This document shows positions 55,201-64,000 of a DNA stretch of 64,000 nucleotides, in pieces. Below the pieces are notes generated by a model. The model did not search any database, was not told where the DNA came from, and worked only from the letters and a program-made list of their open reading frames with translations. Where the stretch lies: NCBI GenBank assembly GCA_963693305.1, contig OY855903.1, forward strand, positions 34,746,751 to 34,810,750, read 5' to 3'. Numbering within the stretch: the stretch's first letter is position 1; each line of letters opens with the position of its first letter. Source of the DNA: Meandrina meandrites. Taxonomy: Eukaryota > Cnidaria > Anthozoa > Scleractinia > Meandrinidae. Position numbers and translations under genes: made by a program.

Positions 55201-58200
55201 GTGGTATATACTAACATCTCTTATTTCAGGTCATATTTTTTTAAATAAGATATGTGAAAATTAGCACGAATACTTTGCTAGAAACCTAAACCGAAACTTC
55301 TTGAGTAAAACTTCAGAGGGAATCCTGCTTTTGGTACCTAGAGATTGATAATGGCAACACAACATCACCAAAAATCGCCATGCAGTGTACTTACAAGCAG
55401 GATAGCCAACCATTACTATGACCTGAAACAAAATTGGGCATTTGTTACGAAAGCAAAGGTAAGCCAATCGGTAAAGAGTCCTGGAAGAAAGCGACGGTAG
55501 ATGATTGTATAAAAAGAAGCTAAAATGAGTTTACTAACAACTTAGTCGACGGATGTAACGATGTGCAGAAAATTGCATACATTAGAAAGAAAGTAAACAA
55601 AATTATTACGGAGACACTCCTTGATTGCTGTTAGTTAAATTAGGTACATCAGAAAGGAATTATAAATCTGTGAGAGAGGGCAGCCATACCTCTTGACTAT
55701 CTAACTGTAATTTTGAAGTCGTTGGACTTAACAACGGCTTATTTGGATCCAGCAATCTCTGCAATGAGTAAAAAAAAGACTGATTAAAACTGGGAAAGAA
55801 AAGGTCAAATTATGTTAATGAATTGTAACTTCTGTAAGCTCTCAAGGAATGGGCAAATCTGGACTGATAAATTATCGTCGATGGGACCTCCTCACAAATG
55901 TAAAGTACTTTTAAAAGTTAAAATCAGTGTAGCAAATCGTTCATATGCATTAGCAAGTGTTTAACACAAGGAAGTCGCTCATTTGACATTTGATGATAAA
56001 AGCACTTTGAGCTAGACCAGATGTAAAACCTCATTCAGCTAGATAAAATGAAAATATAACGGTTCTCTTTATTATTCAGTAAGGTCGCACAGGACCCTTT
56101 CCAATGAATAAATCCATTAGCCAAAGTTTTGGGTAGGTGTTATCTTCTAAAGCTTAAAAGAAAACACTTAATCTAAAACATTGATTCCACTTTAAACTTA
56201 ACTGGCAGATTGCAGAATGGTTACTTCAGCCCGCTAACCATTAGGCCACCGCGCCTCCCAGTTTGTGCAAGCATTCAAAACGCGTCATGCATTCTCCCTA
56301 TTTGATAGGACGATAAGCTTACGAATAGGCGATGCGTTCTCTTTATTGTTTAAATTGCTTACAAACCGTTACATATTTATTTCGCAACTTACTGGATCAA
56401 AGGCGGGCATTTGGAATGGCGCTGGTTTCTGATTCAGGAAAACCTCTTCTGGAGTGTAGAAGTCAATTCCGATATTCACTGCAAACTTTTGAAAACAAAT
56501 ACAGCACATTATCAACGACACTTATACAATTTGGTATGACTCCTTGGAGTCTGAACGCTACTGAGTCAATCAATTTGAAGCGATTACTGACCAAGGTCAA
56601 TATTCTCATTGCTATCTGTGACAGACGAGTCAACGAATAATTGAAACCTTAAAACCAAGATTCACCCTTGTCTATTTGCGGCTATTAAATGAAATACGTT
56701 ATATTTAACCAATGTTAATGTAAAAACCAGCTTGGCCTCATGCCTGTTAGATTCTCCCGTGTAGTTCTAAACCTGCTTTTCAGGTTTATTATACACAAGT
56801 TGGCAAGACGCATGACTTACAGTCCTATCACTGCATGAAAAGTCCTTATGTTTTCCTGGGGCCCAGTTCGCGACTCGTCCAGCAGCATCTGTGTGACAGA
56901 ATGTAAACTACCATAAATGGCACGGTGATATTTTTCAATTACTCTATCATAAGCGCACCAAAGAACATGGTGGCTTGATGGTTCCAGTTTTTTCAAAAAG
57001 TACAGTTCAGCCGCTTTAATAGCTCACCTCCAACAAAAAAGCTGTCTTTCACTTCAACTGCTACGCCATCGTTAGCCTGCGAGAAATTGAGATGAAACAA
57101 GACTGTCAAATAAGTCAACAGTTGTTGTCCAGATGAAAAATAACACCCCATTAGGCTTGCATAGACATGCGATTTTTTATGCGACTTTGGTCGCGCCCGA
57201 GTTCGCAAAAGTTTAGAAAATGTTCGAAACCTACGTGCGAATAAGAACTAATCAGAGACTGTATACTGATCTTTGCAGTACTAGTGCTACGTCATCAGGG
57301 TTTGAATATCGAATGCCTCTGGCAGAGGATTGAATGAGCTTAGGACGGTGAGGACAGCAAAGGTAGCATCGATAACGTTCCTAACGCCAAAATGATTACC
57401 TTTTGAACCAAGTGTTTCCACATTCCATTGACTGGTTTACGATATTCATTTTCCCCTGGGGCAATAAACACCTAGAAATGGGATTTTTTGGAAAAGAGTT
57501 AATTGAACGATCCAATCACAAATAGGCTGAAAGGCATAGAATCATGTTGATGTTCAGTGTAGAGGACTACTGGAAAATTTGGACATTTATAATAATATCT
57601 GTTTTGCACACAATGATAATTAAAGCTCACAAACCTAATATTGAAAGTTGTTAGCCTTTGCTGGAACTGATGTAGCATCCAGCCCGAGACACAGCAGTTG
57701 GAAAGAATGTAAAAATATACCCGATTACAGTGAGTCTTGAATTTAACCCATAAGCACCATTTATAACTGTGTGGAGAGACCCTGCTCACCTGTCAATGTT
57801 GGAATCTTACTTTATAATGATGTGTAAGTTTGCTGGAAGCTCAACAGTGAACGCACAGCAAGACAATATTCCTAAGTTGATGATTTCCTGTATTCTTATC
57901 ACCTGTTTGTTTGACGACATATTGATACTGATAGGAGAAAATAGATGTTCATCACTCTTGGGAGTTTATTACCTGTACTGGCACATCCAAATGCTCTGCT
58001 ATACTCTCAGTTTTTGCTTTAAAATCCTCTTTATTTTGCATGTTTAAACTTAAGGTTAGCTGAATATGAAACACAGTAGATTAGTTTAACAAAATGTCCA
58101 ATGTATCTTTTCATAATAACTTCGTTCGTGATAAATATGGGCCAGGTTGTTTTTAATATGATCACGCGCGTTATCACTTTCACGACAGAGTTCAAAGCTC

Positions 58201-61149
58201 TGGCATTAAAGCTCTCGCCTTACGATTAAACATTTTCGTCCAACATAGTGTTGAACGATCATGTTTGACCGGTTAGCTGCCTCTCTCAACACTCCATTTA
58301 AATGGCTTCCCATGTTTGATCTAGATCAAACATTTTGCTTGACGAGAAAAATGCTAAAATATTTTAGTAGACGGAATAAAGAAGTACAGCGTTAATGCTG
58401 AAACGATATTTTATGTGTTCCTCACAACGTTTTCTGCAAGTTGTCTCTCAACAATGCAACAAATTGCTACAGATTAAAGTCAACGTTGGACCCAAGTTCT
58501 GTTTACTGTTTTAGTCGTCTCCGAAGATTTTGTTCGCTGTAACAGATCCCGAACTTCCCACAGCCAGCGAGTTCCCCCAGAATTGGAGTTTTCCCACGTT
58601 TTCCAGAAAGTGCTTTCCCAGGCCGAAAACGTGTTATTACAACAAGTTGAGGAACTTTCCCTTGTAAAAAAGCACCCGTAACTTAACGAAACTCTGCACG
58701 GTTACTCTTTAGTTAGCAAGCTAGTGTAAAGGTTCTTCGATCTTTAAAGAGACCGTTCTTTCGGAGTAGCTAGTAACACGTATACGGTGCAATATTCACG
58801 GACCGATCGGCCAACTGAAGAAAAAATGCTTAAAAAATCGAAAATCAGGATTTTATGGAAATGAAACCTCGGATAAAATTTGTGTACTATTCTTGGAAAG
58901 TTACACATCCTTGTTGCATCAGGTATTTTCAATACTTCTTTACAAACGTAAAAAAGTCGTTACTTTTGGATCGTAGTTAAGTTACGGTGGGTTCTTACTT
59001 TCCGGGGATTTTATTACTACTTTCGGGGTGAAGGTAAGGGGGGTGGGGGAGGGGAGGAGTTGTAACTTTACGAAAGTAAAGTATATGAATCTTTGTACCT
59101 GATTTGTGAAAACAACAATCTGAAAAATAAGACAAAAAGTGTTACAAAATATTGTACATCAAACATCAGTTGAAAGCAAATGTTTTTATATTAGGTTTCG
59201 TTAAAGTTTTTTCAAAACAATTTCCATCTTAAATACCTTGTAGCCACTTTTCCATAATTCTTTTAACTTTGGTACAACTTGAGGAAGGAACATTCTAAAG
59301 ACCAAATAAAAATTAGCGGCCGCACTTAACCATTTTTATATGCGTATGAATTGAATGCTGTACAACATAATTTAAGTTCTAAGATAACATACACTACGAG
59401 CCATGTGTGGATTAAATTATAAATTAAAATCAAGTTGCTTTCTTCAAAGAAAATATAAAAGTGGTTATGCATTGAGAAAACCCTCAATACACGTTTCACG
59501 CAAATACCCTCGCGTGATAACTTGACGATATTTAACTGCACTGGATCACCGTATTTCAACTCTGTGGCGGTAGGGATGTGTTGAGAAATGTTTGTCATGG
59601 AAAAAGTTTCTCGCTCTCAGGAGCAATAATTTATACGCGCAAATTTTATATCTCCTGCTGGAATTACTTGTCCCGACCATTGATACTGAACATGGGGATG
59701 AAATGAATTTACGATTGCATTCGATAGTCAAAGTTAGCTAGGACAGTGGCTAGGATTACTTAAATTATTATTTAAAGAAAGCGAAGCAAAAAAATTAGTC
59801 TTTTTTACATTACATTTGAGACAAGATGTGACTTTGTCAGTCTCGGCACTGATGCCTTGTTCTCTTTTGCTTTTCTGGAAGTGACTCACAAATTGTGAAC
59901 TCATGCAAAAAGCTGTTCTCGAAGAAACAGAAAAACAAAGATAAAAGAGATGTAAATGATTTTACTTCATTTTAATATTACATATACATGCAGTGCCCTA
60001 AATATTGCCTTTATAGCTTTTGATTGAGGATTTATACAAGAAATATTACTGTAATTCTGAAACATCTCTTTTACCTCCAGTCCGTGGGTGATGGAGAGAA
60101 AATCTTGCCAGTTTGCGTGTCAATCAGGGTGTGGTCAAGATCAAATCCTGCAATCTAATCAAACGTTACCTAAGTACTTTATTTTTTTCACTGATCATTT
60201 TAACTAGAGATTCCACACTTTCAATCTAAATTCACGAGTTACCTAAAAATGATAAAAATACCACACCACACCACACCATACCATATCTTATAGTTTTGGT
60301 TACGAGAAAGACATCATATTTCTTGGTTGCTGTCTCACTTTGCAACTCCGCCCAACATGATATATGATAAATATTACAATGCAATATGTTAATGCAATGT
60401 AATGTAAATATGTAATGCAATTATATCCAACTGAATTGCAATGTATTTTAATGAATTCATTACATATTAAATTAAATATGAATATTTATCATTGCTAAAA
60501 GTATTACCTTATTATAGGAAATTAACGCTTCATGAAATTAACACGAATTTGGTAAATTCGCGTTCATTTATGTCGCGTTAATTTTTGTGAGCGTTAATTT
60601 CCGCGCCCTTAATTTAGTGGAGCGTTAATTTCCGTGCCATTAATTAAGTGGGGCGTTAATTTGGATTTTTTAGCAATGTTTTATCAGGATGGAGATCCAT
60701 CGGTATCGTTGGCAATGAAAAGAACACTGGAAGTAGTGAGATTCGTTTGGGTTTTGGATTTCGTTAACTTATTAACAGTGTGTTACAATAAATTTGTTCC
60801 TGTTGTCTCTACAAGTTTCGTTTCTTTGTGTGTGGTCGCGTTAATTTCCTTCATTTTGAAATTTTAGCTCCTCTTTCGCGTTAATTTCCTTTATTGGAAA
60901 GAAATTTTTGGTTCACTTCACGTTAATTTAAGTCGCGTTAACTTCCAATACCTTAATTAACACGAGCGTTAATTTCCTATAATAAAGTATTCTATGAAAT
61001 ACAAGAAGTGAATATTGTTTTTGACTCTTTACCTTAGGACGTCCAGCAACCCCTTTGCCAGTAAAAATAAGAAGCTTTCCTGGTATTTCCTCCCAAAATG
61101 CATCTTTATGTGGCTGGCTAGCCTTGTCACAAGGGTGTCCGCCGCTCAT
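52233..61149 (-). CDS. PNKP: PNKP, polynucleotide kinase 3'-phosphatase
   Basis: PNKP restores 5'-phosphate and 3'-OH ends during DNA break repair in the nucleus. Exons in transcript order: 61149-61033, 60154-60075, 59294-59237, 59119-59099 (7 codons, IVVFTNQ), 58059-57973, 57471-57400, 57076-57028, 56888-56821, 56485-56393, 55758-55690, 55422-55395, 54903-54842, 54758-54649, 54340-54253, and last 52389-52233 with TAA. Phosphatase domain: FDLDHT with the nucleophile Asp, YRKPVNGMW, DSFFVG and DAAGRVANWAPG. Kinase domain: P-loop GYPACGKTT built across a junction, and VVIDSTNPD. The end is MFEEPNCDEGFEEI. The segment between HNDK and SMFEEP needs one more exon that I could not place in frame (a candidate at 53405-53336 is off by one). 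The usual MGIxRGK after FTNQ is not seen. The FHA domain is absent from the 61149 start model; it may be upstream, because a CTGCAG acceptor-like site precedes the ATG. Confidence 0.93.
53554..54083. mobile_element. MITE in the last PNKP intron, AGTGCCCTGTGATC ends
   Basis: The arms AGAGTGCCCTGTGATC and GATCACAGGGGCACTTTAA pair, and inner blocks (TTACATTTTCGTGTAC, ATCTTGCCAAATTT, GGAACAAGG) also pair, giving a long imperfect hairpin. It lies between the exons ending at 54253 and starting at 52389, close to the PNKP exon I could not resolve. Confidence 0.75.
54450..54580. repeat. Short GC-rich inverted repeat in a PNKP intron
   Basis: GCCTCGGTCAGCAGTAAGTCGC pairs imperfectly with GCGACTTACCGCTGACCGAAG around a short GTTTGTTTTT loop. 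Likely a small MITE. Flanking CTCACTCT-type sequences are also partly inverted. Confidence 0.6.
56228..56262 (-). mobile_element. Truncated SINE head in a PNKP intron
   Basis: The reverse complement reads GGAGGCGCGGTGGCCTAATG, the first bases of the SINE at 13684. The body is missing. It shows the SINE family is present more than once in this window. Confidence 0.65.
60508..60987. mobile_element. MITE in PNKP intron 1, repeated GCGTTAATTT
   Basis: The ends CTTATTATAGGAAATTAACG and their reverse complement pair perfectly for about 20 bp. The interior contains many GCGTTAATTT(CC) units in both orientations. Short open frames inside are chance. Flanks show GTATT on both sides within a few bases. 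Confidence 0.75.
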
Positions 61150-61186
61150 CTTGCTTCTGCAGTTTTATAACAGCAGTCTAATTATA

Positions 61187-61735
61187 CGGCGGGGCTAAAG
61201 TACAGGTCACAGGTCACAGGTTACAGGTCACAGGTCAAAAAAATGAAACATTTGGAGGGTATGTACTGAGGCCCAAAATGATGAACAAAACTTGTTGCGG
61301 TTAGCTTTTACCCCTGTTGGCTTGCAGTTATCTTTTACTCTGGATGCTTGCGGTTAGCTTTAATTCAGGTTGCTTGCAATAAGCTTTTACTCCGGTTTGC
61401 TTGCGGTTAGCTTTCACTATGGTTGGCTTGCGGTTAGCTTTTGTTTGTTGGTTAGGGCAGTACTCTATATATTTGTCTTTTGTTTCGTTTATAGAGTACT
61501 GCCCTAACCAGCAACTAAAAGCTAACCGCAAGCAAACCAAAGTGAAAGCTAACCGCAAGCAAACCAGAGTAAAAACTACCGGTAACCGCAAGCAAACAGG
61601 GGTAAAAGCTAACCGTAACTGACAAGTTTTGTTTATCATTTTGGGCTTCAGAACATACCCTTCAAATGTTATTTTTTTGACCTGTGACCTGTGACCTGTA
61701 ATCTGTGACCTGTGACCTGTACTTTAGCCCCGCCG
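61187..61735. mobile_element. Fold-back element with 9-bp CTAATTATA duplication
   Basis: The arms start CGGCGGGGCTAAAG and include tandem CAGGTCACAGGTCA units and then repeats of GCTTGCGGTTAGCTTTTAC; they pair over about 250 bp, almost the whole element. CTAATTATA lies outside each end (61178-61186 and 61736-61744). The duplication length suggests Mutator-like mobilisation. It ends 37 bp upstream of the PNKP start codon. Confidence 0.88.
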
Positions 61736-61966
61736 CTAATTATAAGTGCAAGCAAGAAAAGGGTCCAAGAGTGGGTACTCTGGATTTATGGTGACAGTAC
61801 GAATGGGGTCATAAATTAAAACCCCCAAAAATCTCTCAGACTAGAAGTGAAACCCCTCAAAACCCTTGAACCCTGAATCAAAATTATACACAAAAAATCC
61901 CATGCTGAAATTATTTTTGAACCATATAAATACTCAAGATGAGTTAAAGGACAGCCAAAGAACAAT

Positions 61967-63172
61967 TAGTCTCCTTTGCAGCCATTTTTAGTGTCGTCAC
62001 GCAACGCTCCTCCCCACAAACGGCTGCTCACATTCGAACAACATTCCTTTCCCTTTGTTTCTTATGTGACCAATCAGAGTACAAGAGATTGTAATCAACA
62101 TGGTTTTTCCCGCGCACTCAAATGTTGTAAAGGATCGGAGTTTCTCCGATGTTTGAAACGCCAAAGAAAGCTCCGCAAAGTGATCGTTGCTTTATTTGCT
62201 CCACTGTAGTTCAGAAAAAAAGAAAAGATTATATATTTCGATTTACCGGCGGTTATTTGTTCATGTCCGGATGTGAATGCGAGCAGCTATTCAGCGACCA
62301 CCGAGTTCAGTTTGCAAAGCTTTGCTAAAAAGACGACTCGTCATGTTCAAAAGGGCATTCATCTTGGAGGGCTCACACATGAATTGAAGGGACTCTACAA
62401 GGATCGTGGACTTACGAGAACAAAACGCTTAGTTAGCATTGAGAACGACCATGACAATGGAGAAACCGCTACAGATGCATGCCGTGAGAAAGCCTCGAAA
62501 TGTTTTTACAATTCCCGATCGATATCATATCACGTATGCTTCTTTAGATGCTGCAGCCCGAGATTTATCGAAACCCGTCGTTAGGTTGACAAAAACATCC
62601 CTTCTTTCTTCAACGATTTTCCCAATTCCAGATTTTTTGCTGTGGGTTTATTGCACCTTTTAATAATATGCGAAATCTAAACGACTGCGTTTTTCGCAGC
62701 CGTCGTCAGGCAACGAACCTTGAAAAACAGAAACAAACAAAATGGCTTGAATTCTACCAATCACAGCTGACAGACGTGACGTTTTGACCCGCCTGAAGTT
62801 AACTTCTGTTTCCTGAGAGGTCCGCCTAGAAGGTTGACGGTTGCGAAAACCCTAAACCAATATAAAAACGTTAGTTGAGGTTGAATTTCAGAGTTCGTAT
62901 GTTATTGAAAACCACAATAAGCTAGAAATTTGAAATGTCTTCCTGACAACATCAAAGAATTCTTCAAGGGTCGCTATTTTGAAAGCTGTGAACTCCAAGA
63001 TGAAACAAGCAAAATGATTGGTTAGATTTCTTTGGCGTGCACGGTTCTCGAAATATGTAACCCGAATGGTGATTGGTTGAAACGGAGGAAAGGAATGTTG
63101 TTCGAATGTGAGTAGCCGTTTGTGGGGAGGAGCGTTGCGTGACGACACTAAAAACGGCTGCGAAGGAGACTA
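61967..63172. mobile_element. 1.2-kb MULE-like element with 9-bp AAGAACAAT duplication
   Basis: Terminal inverted repeats of about 86 bp (TAGTCTCCTTTGCAGCC...) have three mismatches. AAGAACAAT lies outside both ends (61958-61966 and 63173-63181). The interior includes an open frame at 62273-62584 (SLQSFAKKTTRHVQKGIHLG) that I do not recognise and that could be captured or chance. GACTGCGTTTTTCGCAG at about 62690 is a small inner palindrome. Confidence 0.87.
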
Positions 63173-63417
63173 AAGAACAATCTTCACATTCTTTTTTTAT
63201 CCCCCCCAAAAAACCCTGGTAAACTTGATCAACACAAAAAATACTAGCCATGACTTTCTTCCAAGAAAAATCCCTAAACTATAAATTTCAAACGCAAAAC
63301 AATCTTTTGCACCTCCCCACCACCATAAATCTGGAGTACCCTACCTGGGAAAAGGATGCATGTTCACTACTATAACAATAATAACTTATCAATAACAGAC
63401 CAAGCCACAGGCATCCT

Positions 63418-63430
63418 CCTCCCCCCCCCC

Positions 63431-63461
<31 letters not shown>

Positions 63462-63467
63462 ACACAC
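63418..63467. repeat. (C)n(CA)n microsatellite
   Basis: About 28 C residues run directly into about ten CA dinucleotides. Highly slippage-prone; assembly length here may be unreliable. Confidence 0.9.
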
Positions 63468-63584
63468 ACTACTGAGAAATCCACTGTTGGGATAGCCTGC
63501 ATAGTTTTCTAGGGGGATTCCCTGACTGGTCCTCAGTTATCTCCCAGTGTCTTATTGATGACAAGAAATTAGCGAAAGGTTTAG

Positions 63585-63800
63585 TTAAATTGCCAAACTG
63601 GGCAAGTTTGCTTGACGCAACTTGCAACTTTCAATTCAAATTTGCTCTAGCAAGTTCTGGTTTCCCAGTTTGGCAATCTGAACTAAACCTGTGGAATTGT
63701 TACATTCTATACGGGGAAAATGAAAACTAACTTTGCAACTTGCTCAAGCAAATTTGAATTGAAAGTTGCAAGTTGCTTAGAGCAAACTCCCAATCAATAT
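63585..63800. repeat. Nested inverted repeats with AAATTTGAATTGAAAGTTGC
   Basis: GGTTTAGTTAAATTGCCAAACTGGG pairs with CCCAGTTTGGCAATCTGAACTAAACC. The enclosed CTTGCAACTTTCAATTC also recurs inverted to the right at 63735-63775. It looks like overlapping fold-back elements. The last 200 bp of the window show nothing else. Confidence 0.6.
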
Positions 63801-64000
63801 TGGAACATTGCACCATAACATTGCAGAGTTCCCATCAAAAGAACATCCAGTTTGACTGTAAATGTAACGACCTGTTAAGCCAAGTCGAAGCACTCGCAAC
63901 ATAAGGGCACGACATGTTGCACACATAGGGTTTTATGGTCCGAGGGGTTTTGACGACAGGCGACATCCCTGCAAAATTGCTAAAAAATGTAGCGACAATC

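Noticed and set aside
56332..56640. 102-codon forward frame
   Set aside because: It lies opposite a PNKP exon (56485-56393) and is its antisense shadow.
61328..61639. Frames on both strands rich in LRLAFTLVCLRL or NRKQT
   Set aside because: Repeat-driven translations of the fold-back element at 61187-61735.

Overview
The window is eukaryotic and AT-rich. It carries GT-AG introns, two recognisable animal housekeeping genes split into many small exons (USB1 and PNKP), and a very dense load of small DNA transposons, SINE, LTR and Penelope remnants. This texture suggests a cnidarian, most likely an anthozoan or stony coral; that is an inference from repeat style and gene structure, not a species call.

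Layout. Positions 1 to about 31,860 (unit A) and about 32,690 to 51,437 (unit B) are two direct-tandem copies of one segment. Each unit has the same order: an intron-containing piggyBac transposase gene, the U6 snRNA exonuclease gene USB1, degraded reverse-strand retroelement pol remains, a CAGGGCT-ended MITE, a reverse-strand RPA-like pseudogene, and a 20-bp minisatellite. Aligning A with B by eye gives empty sites for many insertions. In A these are a TA-flanked MITE inside the piggyBac ORF, an LTR-element remnant, a tRNA-derived SINE and a 12.2-kb CACTA element. In B they are a pile of elements in the piggyBac intron and an insert near 43 kb. The two units have decayed in complementary ways: A keeps USB1 exons 2 to 8 but has a dead piggyBac gene, while B keeps an apparently intact 716-codon piggyBac gene but only the last two USB1 exons.

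The most striking object is 14,770-26,978. It starts with CACTA, has about 45-bp terminal inverted repeats, a 3-bp TAT target duplication with the empty site preserved in unit B, and arrays of a subterminal CCTGTGAAAA-type repeat at both ends. On the reverse strand it holds exons resembling animal EnSpm/CACTA transposases. Divergently, on the forward strand, a phase-compatible three-exon gene of 87 codons could be a second, undescribed protein of the element. Several other palindromic elements are nested inside it.

From 51.4 to 64 kb the window leaves the duplication. Here PNKP (polynucleotide kinase 3'-phosphatase) runs on the reverse strand from 61,149 to 52,233. It has MITEs in two introns, and its 5' side is flanked by two elements with 9-bp target duplications. 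A third 9-bp-TSD element at 49,158-49,957 carries what looks like captured coding sequence.
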